Below, piece by piece: positions 25,672 to 34,691 of a stretch of 64,000 nt of DNA (positions within the stretch are counted from its first letter, which is position 1; every line of letters starts with the position of its first letter). The stretch is from positions 124,001 to 188,000 of the forward strand of contig NZ_FNCH01000006.1 of NCBI RefSeq assembly GCF_900100705.1, given 5' to 3'. The translations under genes and the position numbers were made by a program. This stretch comes from Pedobacter terrae. GTDB lineage: Bacteria; Bacteroidota; Bacteroidia; Sphingobacteriales; Sphingobacteriaceae. Under the pieces are notes generated by a model, which saw nothing but the letters and a program-made list of their open reading frames with translations, searched no databases and was not told the origin of the DNA.

Positions 25672-27459
25672 ATGTGTCGCATAGCAGGCATTATCAACAG
25701 TAAAAAATCCTTCGAAAGCGTTAATCAACAGGTACAGGCCATGTGCGATAGTATGAAACATGGCGGACCTGACGACCATGGCCTTTATGCTGCTGAAAAT
25801 ATGCCCCTATGTTTAGGTAACCGCAGATTAGCTATTCTAGATTTAAGTTCAGGCGGTCATCAACCGATGTTGAGCCATAAAGAAGACCTGGTGATTACCT
25901 ATAATGGAGAAATCTACAATTACCTCCAAATTAGAACCGAATTAATCAATTTAGGTTATCTATTTAAAACACAAACAGATACTGAGGTAATCATATACGC
26001 ATACCAGCATTGGGGAGAAGCTGCTTTTGGAAAATTAGACGGTATTTTTGCCTTCTGTATTTTCGATAAACGGAAACAGTCTGTGTACCTCGTTCGGGAT
26101 CAAAACGGAATAAAGCCACTTTACTATCATTTTGACCATGAAACTTTAACCTTTGCATCAGAAGTAAAAGCCTTCGCGCATGCGGATATCTCGCAAGAAA
26201 ATGACAAGTGGCGAATCTATTATCTTGCTTTTGGCCATATCCCAGAACCTTACACTACCCTTAAAAATGTTTATAGTTTGGGCAAAGGCTGTTTTCTGAA
26301 ACACAACATCGGAAGCAAGGCATATATTATTCAATCGTACCATGAGTTTGAAAGCAACATTAGCATTAAAAATGAAAGCTACGCTATAGAGAGAATCCGC
26401 GAACAGCTTGCTTCTTCGATTAAACAGCAAATGATTTCTGATGTTGATATTGGTGTACTATTCAGTGGTGGTCTCGATTCGAGTATCATCACCATACTGG
26501 CCAATCAGTACAATCACCATCACTTATCGAGTATTTCGGCCAATTTTAATGAAATAGATTTTTCAGAAAAAAAACAGCGGAATAGCCTGCTTCAGAAAAT
26601 AAATATTCAAAAAATTGAACAGCTTATTACCTATCGCGATTTTGTACAGAATTTCGAAACCGTTTTGGCTAATATGGACCAACCAACAAACGATGGGATC
26701 AATACCTGGTTTGTTTGCAAAACAGCAAAAGCGCATGGGATAAAAGTGGTGCTTTCGGGTTTAGGTGCCGATGAACTTTTTGGCGGTTACCCGTCATTTG
26801 ACAGGATACATAAAATACAAAACCTAAACTGGTTGAGTAAAAGTGTATTAAGAAGTATGCGTTTCTCCAATAACATTAAGTTTAAACGGCTATATTATCT
26901 AAGTTTAAATTCTCCTATAGGTGAATACCTTTGTTTAAGAGGTGTTTACTCGCCAGATGTGATTGCAGATTTACTAGACATCGATATGAGAACCGTTATC
27001 GACAGTCTCGAAGAGATTCCCCTTCTCCCGGGCATCAAAAAAATCAGTAACGAAACCCGGGCAAGCTGGTTTGAGTTTAATATGTATATGCAAAATCAGT
27101 TGTTAAAGGATACCGATTTTATGAGCATGAGCCATGGCGTTGAGGTAAGGGTCCCATTTCTGGACCAGAATTTTATCAATCTCGTGCTTTCCATCTCCAA
27201 TGATATCAAATTTAATTACGAACAGAAAAAACGGATCCTGGTAGAAGCTTATAAAGACGATCTGCCGGTAGAAACCTGGAAAAGATCTAAAATGGGTTTT
27301 ACCTTTCCGTTTCAGGAATGGATGAGAAAAAGCAGCGAAATTGCCGATCCCTCACGATATGCAAATAAAAGGGCAAAGTCGCTTATACAAAACTTTAGAG
27401 AAAATAAATTACACTGGAGTTCTGCCTTAGCCTTATATAGAATATATCATGCCAACTAA
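25672..27459 (+). CDS. asnB: Asparagine-synthase-like glutamine amidotransferase
   Basis: 595 residues. N-terminal class II glutaminase domain with Cys2 as nucleophile (MCRIAGIIN; most relatives have CGI, here Arg replaces Gly), then LAILDLSSGGHQPM and TYNGEIYNYLQIR. C-terminal synthetase domain with the PPi loop GVLFSGGLDSSII, then LSGLGADELFGGYPS and HGVEVRVPFLDQ. In polysaccharide loci such enzymes often amidate uronic acids rather than make free asparagine; that is the inferred role here. It overlaps the next gene by 11 bp. Confidence 0.9.
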   Translation: MCRIAGIINSKKSFESVNQQVQAMCDSMKHGGPDDHGLYAAENMPLCLGNRRLAILDLSSGGHQPMLSHKEDLVITYNGEIYNYLQIRTELINLGYLFKTQTDTEVIIYAYQHWGEAAFGKLDGIFAFCIFDKRKQSVYLVRDQNGIKPLYYHFDHETLTFASEVKAFAHADISQENDKWRIYYLAFGHIPEPYTTLKNVYSLGKGCFLKHNIGSKAYIIQSYHEFESNISIKNESYAIERIREQLASSIKQQMISDVDIGVLFSGGLDSSIITILANQYNHHHLSSISANFNEIDFSEKKQRNSLLQKINIQKIEQLITYRDFVQNFETVLANMDQPTNDGINTWFVCKTAKAHGIKVVLSGLGADELFGGYPSFDRIHKIQNLNWLSKSVLRSMRFSNNIKFKRLYYLSLNSPIGEYLCLRGVYSPDVIADLLDIDMRTVIDSLEEIPLLPGIKKISNETRASWFEFNMYMQNQLLKDTDFMSMSHGVEVRVPFLDQNFINLVLSISNDIKFNYEQKKRILVEAYKDDLPVETWKRSKMGFTFPFQEWMRKSSEIADPSRYANKRAKSLIQNFRENKLHWSSALALYRIYHAN

Positions 27460-28600
27460 GGTACTATTTTTAACGCTTAAAACTTTTAGTTTTACGGGCG
27501 GCATTGAAAAGGTTTGCAGGAGTTTATCGCGTGTGTTATACGATTTAAGTGAGGAGGAACTTATTCAATCAACGGTATATTCCATGTATGATAAAAATAC
27601 CGACCGCGATTCCAGATACTTGAGTAAAAGCCAGTTTCATGGTTTTAATGGAAACAGAGAAAAATTCGTGATACAATCTTTTTTAAGCGGGTTAAAAGCA
27701 GACGTGATTTTATTAAGTCATATCCATCTGATCAATATTGTTTATTTCATCAAAAAAATACATCCTCGTAAAAAAATCTATTTATTGGCCCATGGAATAG
27801 AAATTTGGAAAAAGCTTTCAGACACTAAACTTAAGATGTTAAATCAGTTGGATAAAATTATTTGTGTAAGTCAGTTTACAGCAAATAAGATTATGGACAT
27901 GCATCATATTCCTTCTTCTCAGCTTGAAGTATTAAACAATTGCCTCGATCCTTTTTATTATATACCCAGCGAGTTCGATAAACCACAGGTTTTATTAGAT
28001 CGATATGATTTAAATCGTGAAAATTTAATTCTGTTCTCCCTATCCCGATTGTCTTCCTCAGAGAAATATAAAGGATATGACCATACCATTGAGTTACTGC
28101 CACAACTACTGAAGGAGTACCCGAATCTGGTTTACCTGTTAGGTGGCAAATGGGATACTGTAGAAAAAAAACGGCTGGATGATCTAATTGCTGTAAATCA
28201 CCTTCAGGAACATATCAGGCTGGTTGGTTTTATTGATGAAGCCGAACTTACCGAGCACTTTTTACTATCTGATCTGTTTATACTGCCGAGTAAAAAAGAA
28301 GGATTTGGAATTGTATTTATCGAAGCCCTTGCCAGCGGCCTTAGGGTAATTGCAGGCAATAAAGATGGCAGTGTAGATGCCCTTCAGAGCGGAGCACTTG
28401 GTTTATTGGTTGATCCTGATGATCAAGATGGCATATTAAACAGCCTGGCTATGCTGCTAAAACATTCACAAACCGAAAAGGAGAAAAAAGACCTTCAAGA
28501 AAAATGCGTGCAAGCTTTTGGATATAAACAATACCTAAAATCTCTGAGAAACCTGCTGCTTAACGGGAAAATCAGTATTAATCAGATTGAAATCATTTAA
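27449..28600 (+). CDS. GT4 family glycosyltransferase
   Basis: 383-residue GT-B fold enzyme. The N-terminal domain begins VLFLTLKTFSFTGGIEKVCR (the GGIE acceptor loop). The C-terminal domain has RLSSSEKYKGYDHTIELLPQ and the donor-binding block FILPSKKEGFGIVFIEALAS with the EX7E motif. Donor and acceptor are unknown. Cytoplasmic, membrane associated at most. Followed by a 104-bp spacer with phrase repeats. Confidence 0.9.
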   Translation: MPTKVLFLTLKTFSFTGGIEKVCRSLSRVLYDLSEEELIQSTVYSMYDKNTDRDSRYLSKSQFHGFNGNREKFVIQSFLSGLKADVILLSHIHLINIVYFIKKIHPRKKIYLLAHGIEIWKKLSDTKLKMLNQLDKIICVSQFTANKIMDMHHIPSSQLEVLNNCLDPFYYIPSEFDKPQVLLDRYDLNRENLILFSLSRLSSSEKYKGYDHTIELLPQLLKEYPNLVYLLGGKWDTVEKKRLDDLIAVNHLQEHIRLVGFIDEAELTEHFLLSDLFILPSKKEGFGIVFIEALASGLRVIAGNKDGSVDALQSGALGLLVDPDDQDGILNSLAMLLKHSQTEKEKKDLQEKCVQAFGYKQYLKSLRNLLLNGKISINQIEII

Positions 28601-28626
28601 TAGTATTGGTAGCGATTTAGTATAAA

Positions 28627-28661
28627 TGTTTAGGTTAGCGTTTAGAGAATTAGGTGTTAGC
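28627..28661. repeat. TTAGG/TTAGCG phrase repeat between GT4 and wzm
   Basis: The spacer reads TTTAGGTTAGCGTTTAGAG, then AATTAGGTGTTAGC. The words TTAGG, TTAGCG and TTTAGAG recur in other spacers of this window (29564, 30061, 51953) and inside the gene at 51971. Confidence 0.5.
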
Positions 28662-28704
28662 AATAAAGTCGTGAGCACAATAAAACACATACAACCAATA
28701 CAAC

Positions 28705-29562
28705 ATGATGCTTAAAGAAGAGCAAGAGTGGACGATTGAAGCAAAATCTTCTTTATTTGATCTAAAACTTCATGAAGTTTGGGCTTATCGCGATCTTTTG
28801 GTGTTATTGGTCAGGAGAGATTTTGTTTCATTCTATAAACAGACTATTTTAGGTCCGCTTTGGTTTTTTATTCAACCCTTATTTACCACCATCATTTTCA
28901 CCTTTATTTTTGGCAATTTGGCAGGTATCTCAACTGATAGCTTACCAAAGCCTCTGTTCTACATGGCCGGCATTACTGCGTGGAACTACTTTGCAGATTG
29001 TTTAACTAAAACCTCATCAGTTTTTAAGGATAATGCAGCCATTTTTGGAAAGGTATATTTCCCCAGATTAATTATGCCGCTGAGTATTGTAGTCAGTAAT
29101 TTGGTTCGTTTTGGGGTACAGATGGTGTTGTTTCTGATTTTAATGGCTTATTATTATTTCTCTGGTGCTCATTTTGGCATGAGCTGGGCCATTTGCCTCT
29201 TCCCTGTTATTGTTATATTAATGGCGTTATTGGGTTTAGGTGCCGGAATGATCATTTCGGCCATGACTACAAAATACAGGGACCTTGCTTTTCTCATCAG
29301 TTTTGGGGTGCAGTTATTGATGTATGCCACTACAGTAATCTATCCGCTTTCTGAAGCCATAAAAAAATATCCGGCATATGCCTGGATCATTGAATATAAT
29401 CCGATGACGCCCATTATTGAAACATTCCGGTATGGCTTTCTCGGCGAAGGAAGTTTTAGCTGGTTTAGTTTGGGCTACGCCACAATGGTAACTTTAGCTT
29501 TACTATTGTTTGGTACGTTGGTTTTTAATAAGGTAGAACGGAATTTTGTTGATACGGTTTAA
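28705..29562 (+). CDS. wzm: Wzm-like ABC-2 polysaccharide exporter permease
   Basis: 285 residues with six membrane helices after a cytoplasmic N-terminus. It belongs to the ABC-2 permease family that moves undecaprenyl-linked O-antigen or teichoic acid type chains. Typical blocks are LHEVWAYRDLLVLLVRRDFV, YKQTILGPLWFFIQPLF and KYRDLAFLISFGVQLLMYAT. Its ATPase partner is at 30098, separated only by the S23-type ORF. Confidence 0.93.
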   Translation: MMLKEEQEWTIEAKSSLFDLKLHEVWAYRDLLVLLVRRDFVSFYKQTILGPLWFFIQPLFTTIIFTFIFGNLAGISTDSLPKPLFYMAGITAWNYFADCLTKTSSVFKDNAAIFGKVYFPRLIMPLSIVVSNLVRFGVQMVLFLILMAYYYFSGAHFGMSWAICLFPVIVILMALLGLGAGMIISAMTTKYRDLAFLISFGVQLLMYATTVIYPLSEAIKKYPAYAWIIEYNPMTPIIETFRYGFLGEGSFSWFSLGYATMVTLALLLFGTLVFNKVERNFVDTV

Positions 29563-29563
29563 G

Positions 29564-29586
29564 AAGGTTAGAGGTAGGGTTTAGTG
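29564..29586 (+). repeat. Left phrase repeat flanking the S23 ORF
   Basis: AAGGTTAGAGGTAGGGTTTA begins right after the wzm stop codon. Inverted, similar words are found at 30061-30090 on the other side of the S23 ORF. Confidence 0.55.
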
Positions 29587-29649
29587 TGCAGGATGTATAG
29601 ATGGCGTTATTGAATTTTAACAAAATTTTATATATTTATACCAATCATC

Positions 29650-29678
29650 CCTTATTTATTTATCTATAAAAAATAAGG
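29650..29678 (+). promoter_or_regulatory. Hairpin covering the S23 ORF ribosome site
   Basis: CCTTATTT (29650-29657) pairs with AAATAAGG (29671-29678). The right arm holds TAAGG, part of the AAGGA ribosome site a few bases before the ATG at 29682, so the hairpin may limit translation. Inferred from sequence only. Confidence 0.4.
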
Positions 29679-29681
29679 AAT

Positions 29682-30041
29682 ATGCACACCTACTCATTTG
29701 AAAGATTAGAAGTTTGGCTATTATCTAGATCTTTTAGAAAAGACATCTATCACTTAACAAGTAATTTTCCAAAAGAAGAAACATTTGGATTAGTTAGCCA
29801 GATGAAGAGATCGGTAAGCAGCATTGGTGCTTGTCTAGCTGAAGGTTCCGGAAAAATTACACCGAAAGACAAAGCGCATTATACCAATATGGCTTACACC
29901 ACAACACTGGAAACACTAAACCATTTAATCGCAGCATTGGATTTAGATTATATTTCTGAACAGGACTATTTAACAACACGGAGTAAGATCGAAACGATTA
30001 CAGCTAAACTTAGTGCATTGAGAAAGTCACAGCTTACTTAA
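29682..30041 (+). CDS. Four-helix-bundle protein (S23 / 23S rRNA intervening-sequence family)
   Basis: 119 residues. The block FPKEETFGLVSQMKRSVSSI, then GACLAEGSGK, is diagnostic of the S23 family, first seen as ORFs in 23S rRNA intervening sequences and now found as free-standing copies in many Bacteroidota. The fold is a four-helix bundle that forms pentamers; the function is unknown. It interrupts the wzm-wzt pair and is bordered on both sides by phrase repeats in inverted orientation, which suggests that it arrived as a unit. Confidence 0.92.
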   Translation: MHTYSFERLEVWLLSRSFRKDIYHLTSNFPKEETFGLVSQMKRSVSSIGACLAEGSGKITPKDKAHYTNMAYTTTLETLNHLIAALDLDYISEQDYLTTRSKIETITAKLSALRKSQLT

Positions 30042-30060
30042 TCGTTTTTCAAAAACTAAA

Positions 30061-30090
30061 CGCTCAAACCTAACCTCTAAACCCTAATCT
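30061..30090 (-). repeat. Right phrase repeat flanking the S23 ORF
   Basis: On the minus strand it reads AGATTAGGGTTTAGAGGTTA, then GGTTTGAGCG. It shares AGGGTTTAG and GGTTAG words with the left copy at 29564-29586, in opposite orientation. Confidence 0.55.
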
Positions 30091-30097
30091 TTAAACG

Positions 30098-31354
30098 TTG
30101 TCAAAAAATATTGCTATAAAAGTAGAAAATCTGAGTAAAGCCTATCAACTGGGGCAGATTGGTACTGGTACAATCAGTCGCGATCTGGAGCGCTGGTTTG
30201 CGAGGATTCGTGGTAAGGATGACCCTTTTTTACGTATTGGTGAAAGCAATGATCAAAATACCAAAAGTGAAAGCGATGTGGTATGGAGTCTGAAAGACAT
30301 TAATTTCGAAATCGAACAAGGTGATGCGGTAGGAATTATTGGGAGAAATGGGGCTGGCAAAAGCACTTTGCTTAAAATACTCAGCAAGGTTACTGCCCCT
30401 ACAACCGGTAAAATTTCTGGTCATGGCCGCATAGCCAGTCTGTTAGAGGTAGGTACAGGTTTCCATCCCGAATTGAGCGGCCGTGAAAACATCTTTTTAA
30501 ATGGCGCCATTTTGGGCATGCGCAAAAAAGAAATCCAACGCAAGCTGGATGAAATTGTTGATTTTGCCGGGATAGAGAGATATTTGGATACACCGGTAAA
30601 ACGATACAGCTCCGGGATGTATGTCCGCCTGGCTTTCGCTGTAGCCGCTCATTTGGAAAGTGAAATATTGATTGTTGATGAGGTGTTAGCTGTTGGCGAT
30701 GCCGAGTTTCAGAAAAAATGTTTGGGCAAAATGGGTGAAGTGAGCAAGGGTGAAGGCCGGACGGTACTTTTTGTGAGCCATAATATGGATGCTATTTCAT
30801 CGCTTTGTAAGAAAGGTATTGTACTTGAAAATGGTCTGAAGAAAACTTATTCGAAAGTTGAGGATGCAGTTAAAATTTATCAACAATTTAATCAAGCTAA
30901 CATACTAAGGTGGGATAATCCGAAAAGTAATTACTTCCCAAGATTTGAATCTGCAGCTATAAACATTACAGGGGAACAACCTTATCTTTTGTTAAATGTA
31001 GCTGTCCAAATAATCGCAGATCATAATTATACCCCTGCATTCATTACTTTTGATATAAAAGATGACCAAGGCAAAACGATTATTCAATCAATGCCATCAG
31101 CTTCTCCGTTTATTGACATCCAAAAAGGAGTAATTAAAATTGACCTAAGTATTGAACTTACAGGATTAGTTCCAGGCTTTTACTCTGTAAGTCCTTGGGT
31201 AGGTCCACAAAATACAGTTACCTTTGATAGACAAGAAGATGCATTAGTATTTGAGATTACACAAAGTCCTACTAAAAACAGAGTATTCCCTTACTATAAA
31301 AGTGATGGTTTTATTTCTGCACCTACAACTTTTAAGATTACACACGCTAACTAG
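30098..31354 (+). CDS. wzt: Wzt-like ABC exporter ATPase with C-terminal carbohydrate-binding domain
   Basis: 418 residues. The N-terminal ATPase has Walker A GIIGRNGAGKSTLLKIL, signature YSSGMYVRLAFAVAAH, Walker B ILIVDEVLAVGD and H-loop VSHNMD. Residues from about 260 form an extra beta-rich domain like the Wzt C-terminal domain that recognises the end of a capped glycan in E. coli O9a. Start codon is TTG (MSKNIAIKVENLSKAY); no ATG fits. It powers the permease at 28705. Confidence 0.93.
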   Translation: MSKNIAIKVENLSKAYQLGQIGTGTISRDLERWFARIRGKDDPFLRIGESNDQNTKSESDVVWSLKDINFEIEQGDAVGIIGRNGAGKSTLLKILSKVTAPTTGKISGHGRIASLLEVGTGFHPELSGRENIFLNGAILGMRKKEIQRKLDEIVDFAGIERYLDTPVKRYSSGMYVRLAFAVAAHLESEILIVDEVLAVGDAEFQKKCLGKMGEVSKGEGRTVLFVSHNMDAISSLCKKGIVLENGLKKTYSKVEDAVKIYQQFNQANILRWDNPKSNYFPRFESAAINITGEQPYLLLNVAVQIIADHNYTPAFITFDIKDDQGKTIIQSMPSASPFIDIQKGVIKIDLSIELTGLVPGFYSVSPWVGPQNTVTFDRQEDALVFEITQSPTKNRVFPYYKSDGFISAPTTFKITHAN

Positions 31355-31362
31355 AGCATGTT

Positions 31363-32409
31363 TTGAATATCTCGATAATAATACCAACTCGTAATAGAGC
31401 TTTACAATTAGCCGAAACACTGGAGAGTATCGCTATCCAGCAATTAAATAATAATATAGAAGTTATTGTGATTGATAACGGATCGAATGACAATACAAAA
31501 GATATGGTAATTCATTTTGTAAAACGGATTCCAAATCTAATATACAAATTTGATGATATGCCTGGCTTATTAACGGGTAGACACCTTGGCGCAGAAATAG
31601 CGTCTGGCGAAATTCTTTGTTTTTTGGATGACGATGTAGGTTTAAATCCCAACTATTTAAAACATCTAGCGAATACCTTTTCAAACAATCCATCAATACA
31701 TCTCGCTACAGGTCCATGTCTTCCTAAATTTGAAATAACTCCACCAAAATGGCTTGAATATTTCTGGGACAAAACATTGTATGGTAAATGTTGTTCGTGG
31801 TTAAGTTTATTGGATTTTGGAAATATTGAAATAGATATCAGTCCAATGTTTATGTGGGGTCTTAACTTCTGTATCCGAAAAAGTACTTTAATTGATCTTG
31901 GAGGCTTTCATCCAGATTGTATACCTGATCATTTACAGCAATTCCAAGGAGACGGTGAAACGGGACTTGCATCGAAGGCAATTAAAAATGGCATATCTAC
32001 AAAATACATCCCTGGCTTAATGTTAAAGCATTACGTAGCGAAGAACAGATTAACTTTTGAATATTTTAAAAGAAGAGCTTTTTATCAGGGCGTATGCAAT
32101 TCATTCACAAGTTTAAGAATAACTAACAATCCTCAAGAAAATATCCAAAAAAAGAGGAAAGAGGTAAAGACAATAAAGAAAAAACTGAGAGATAGATTGC
32201 ATCCATTTTATAGATGGATTAAACTTCTTGCACCATCCAAAAAAAAACGGTTACCCAAAGACATAAAGATATTATTCGACAATCTAGCACAAATAGAAGC
32301 AGACGGTTACAATTTTCATCAGCTACATTTCAATAATAATAGACACGTAAAAGATTGGGTGTTAAAAGAAAATTATTGGGATTATAAATTACCACTAAAT
32401 GATCGATAA
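31363..32409 (+). CDS. GT2 family glycosyltransferase
   Basis: 348 residues, GT-A fold. It starts MNISIIIPTRNRALQLAETL, with VIDNGSNDNTKDM and the DxD-type CFLDDDVGLNPNYLKH. The later FMWGLNFCIRKSTLIDLGGF block is seen in many O-antigen GT2 enzymes. The start codon is TTG, 9 bp after the wzt stop; the nearby ATG is out of frame and meets a stop at once. Sugar specificity unknown. Confidence 0.88.
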   Translation: MNISIIIPTRNRALQLAETLESIAIQQLNNNIEVIVIDNGSNDNTKDMVIHFVKRIPNLIYKFDDMPGLLTGRHLGAEIASGEILCFLDDDVGLNPNYLKHLANTFSNNPSIHLATGPCLPKFEITPPKWLEYFWDKTLYGKCCSWLSLLDFGNIEIDISPMFMWGLNFCIRKSTLIDLGGFHPDCIPDHLQQFQGDGETGLASKAIKNGISTKYIPGLMLKHYVAKNRLTFEYFKRRAFYQGVCNSFTSLRITNNPQENIQKKRKEVKTIKKKLRDRLHPFYRWIKLLAPSKKKRLPKDIKILFDNLAQIEADGYNFHQLHFNNNRHVKDWVLKENYWDYKLPLNDR

Positions 32410-32836
32410 TATTGAAAATCACGGGTTATTATTGGCTATCATAATAAAGGCTAACTACAAAAAAGAAGGCATATCCTTTTTCACTCCTGGCGATTTTTCT
32501 CAACAGTTAGGCTATATGAACCGAGCAAAAGGATATATCATAGAACCTCATGTTCATAATTTAGTTGAACGCAAAGTTACCTTAACACAGGAGGTCCTAT
32601 ATATTAAATCAGGAAAAGTGAGAGTAGATTTCTATAGTGATGAGCGTACTTATCTAGAAAGTAGAATTGTGGAAACAGGAGATGTAATTTTATTAGCAGC
32701 AGGTGGCCACGGGTTCGAAATTTTAGAGGATACGGAAATTATTGAAATTAAACAAGGTCCCTACTGTGGCGACGAGGATAAAGTTAGATTTGATCACAGT
32801 CCTGAAAAAATAAACCTTATTTCCAAAAAACAATGA
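32399..32836 (+). CDS. Cupin-fold protein
   Basis: 145 residues with a single cupin barrel. Candidate metal ligands are the histidines of IIEPHVHNLVER, Glu in TQEVLYIKSGKVRVDFY and the later GGHGFEILEDTE. In this setting it may be a sugar-modifying isomerase, epimerase or binding protein; it is not a clear RmlC or FdtA. It overlaps its neighbours by 11 and 4 bp, so it belongs to the operon. Confidence 0.75.
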   Translation: MIDNIENHGLLLAIIIKANYKKEGISFFTPGDFSQQLGYMNRAKGYIIEPHVHNLVERKVTLTQEVLYIKSGKVRVDFYSDERTYLESRIVETGDVILLAAGGHGFEILEDTEIIEIKQGPYCGDEDKVRFDHSPEKINLISKKQ

Positions 32837-33585
32837 GCCAGAATTTTAAACTTTATAGTCAATATTATGATCTATTGTATCAGGATAAAGATTATCAAGC
32901 GGAAGTGGATTACCTGCATCAACTAATCAATCAATATTGTCCTAATAATATTAGCATACTTGAATTAGGCTCTGGTACTGGCAAACATGCCAATTTGTTG
33001 GTTAATAAAGGCTATAATATGTATGGTCTGGAGCGTAGTGCAGAAATGGTTGCAATTGCAAATAGAGCGAAAGCTGAAAATATTACTTTTAAAGTAGCAG
33101 ATATTACAGATTTTCAGATAAACCAATCTTTTGATGTAGCACTATCACTTTTCCATGTGATCAGCTATCTTGTAGATAATCAAAGCTTAATTAGTACGTT
33201 CCAAAATGTTCACCGCCATTTAAATGAAAAAGGCCTATTTATTTTCGATGTTTGGCATAGTTCTGCAGTAAATTTTCAGGTACCAGAAAAACGAACCAAA
33301 ACACTTCAGAATGAAATCATTCATGTTACCAGGCACGCAAATCCTATAATTAATACCGAACAGAATATAGTAGAGGTTAATTACAGCATAGAAGTAAAAG
33401 ACTTAAAGGATGGTAAAATAACCAATATTGATGAATCGCACCCAATGCGCTATTTTTCCAGACCAGAAATCGAATTATTAGCTTATGCTACAGGATTTGA
33501 AGTAATCCATAGCGAGGAGTTCTTAAGCAAAACTATACCTTCTGTTGAAACCTGGGGAGTGTGCTATATTTTAAAAAAGTTATAA
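32833..33585 (+). CDS. Class I SAM-dependent methyltransferase
   Basis: 250 residues. SAM-binding motif I is ILELGSGTGKHANLLVNKGY, with YGLERSAEMVAIAN as the acidic second motif and FDVALSLFHVISYLVD as the post-motif block typical of small-molecule methyltransferases. Position between the cupin and a sugar aminotransferase suggests N- or O-methylation of an amino sugar (inferred). Stop overlaps the next start as TAATG. Confidence 0.87.
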   Translation: MSQNFKLYSQYYDLLYQDKDYQAEVDYLHQLINQYCPNNISILELGSGTGKHANLLVNKGYNMYGLERSAEMVAIANRAKAENITFKVADITDFQINQSFDVALSLFHVISYLVDNQSLISTFQNVHRHLNEKGLFIFDVWHSSAVNFQVPEKRTKTLQNEIIHVTRHANPIINTEQNIVEVNYSIEVKDLKDGKITNIDESHPMRYFSRPEIELLAYATGFEVIHSEEFLSKTIPSVETWGVCYILKKL

Positions 33586-34691
33586 TGAACCCAATTCCCG
33601 TTAATACGCCCCTACTTAATGGCAATGAGTTAAAATATTTGACTGAATGTATTGAAACCGGCTGGATTAGTAGTGAAGGCCCATTTATTAGTAAATTCGA
33701 AGAGCAAGTTAGTGCTTACATCGGTTGTGATTATGGCATAGCCGTGAGTAATGGTTCTGCCGCATTGGACATTGCAATTAAAGCTTTAAACATAGGCCCT
33801 GGAGACGAGGTCATTATGCCTGCTTTCACGATTATCTCTCCAGCTCAATCGGTGGTTACTGCCGGTGCGTTGCCCGTATTGGTAGATAGTGATCCACTAA
33901 CCTGGAATATGGATGTTAGCCAGATAGAGGCTAAAATAACACCTAAAACCAAAGCTATTTTGGTGGTACACATTTATGGACTGCCAGTAGATATGGATCC
34001 AGTAATTGAACTCGCTAAAAAATGTCAGCTTAAAATAATCGAAGATGCTGCAGAAATGCATGGCCAAACTTATAAAGGCAAAATGTGTGGTAGTTTTGGC
34101 GACATCAGCATTTTTAGTTTTTATCCGAATAAACATATTACTACAGGCGAAGGTGGGATGCTGCTATGCAACGATAAAGAATTAGCCGAAAGGTGCAAAA
34201 AGCTTCGCAATCTTTGCTTTGAACCTAACGGACCTCGTTTTGTACATTATGAATTAGGTTGGAACTACCGGATGACCAACCTACAAGCCGCATTAGGTGT
34301 GGCACAATTGGAACAGTTAGAAAGTTTTATTGAAAAAAAAAGAGCCATGGGTATAACTTATCAGAAAGGCCTTTCCTTTTTAAAAGATAAAGGTTACCAG
34401 CTACCAATGGAAAAAACTGATTTTAGCGAAAATATCTATTGGGTTTTTGGCCTAGTAGCACCTAATTCGGAAGAAAAAGAAAAAATAGTAACTCACTTAA
34501 CCAAAAGCAAAATTGGCACCCGCCCTTTCTTTTGGTGTATGCATGAGCAACCCGTGTTTCAGAAAATGGGGTTATTTAAAGATGAGAGATATCCTATAGC
34601 TGAAAAACTGGCCAGAAATGGATTTTATCTACCTAGTGGTTTGGGTTTAAGTATCGAAGATCAAAATATGATAATTGAATGTATAAATTAA
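33585..34691 (+). CDS. DegT/DnrJ/EryC1 family sugar aminotransferase
   Basis: 368 residues, PLP dependent, converting a 4-keto or 3-keto nucleotide sugar to an amino sugar. N-terminus PVNTPLLNGNELKYLTECIE then GWISSEGPFISKFEEQ is of the perosamine-synthase kind. The PLP lysine lies in SFYPNKHITTGEGGML, and YRMTNLQAALGVAQLEQL follows. The ATG at 33585 is chosen over a TTG at 33561. Together with the methyltransferase it probably makes an N-modified deoxy sugar for this polymer. Confidence 0.9.
   Translation: MNPIPVNTPLLNGNELKYLTECIETGWISSEGPFISKFEEQVSAYIGCDYGIAVSNGSAALDIAIKALNIGPGDEVIMPAFTIISPAQSVVTAGALPVLVDSDPLTWNMDVSQIEAKITPKTKAILVVHIYGLPVDMDPVIELAKKCQLKIIEDAAEMHGQTYKGKMCGSFGDISIFSFYPNKHITTGEGGMLLCNDKELAERCKKLRNLCFEPNGPRFVHYELGWNYRMTNLQAALGVAQLEQLESFIEKKRAMGITYQKGLSFLKDKGYQLPMEKTDFSENIYWVFGLVAPNSEEKEKIVTHLTKSKIGTRPFFWCMHEQPVFQKMGLFKDERYPIAEKLARNGFYLPSGLGLSIEDQNMIIECIN

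Noticed and set aside
29682..30041. S23-family ORF as evidence for a 23S rRNA intervening sequence
   Set aside because: There is no 23S rRNA sequence around it; it is a free-standing copy in a polysaccharide operon.
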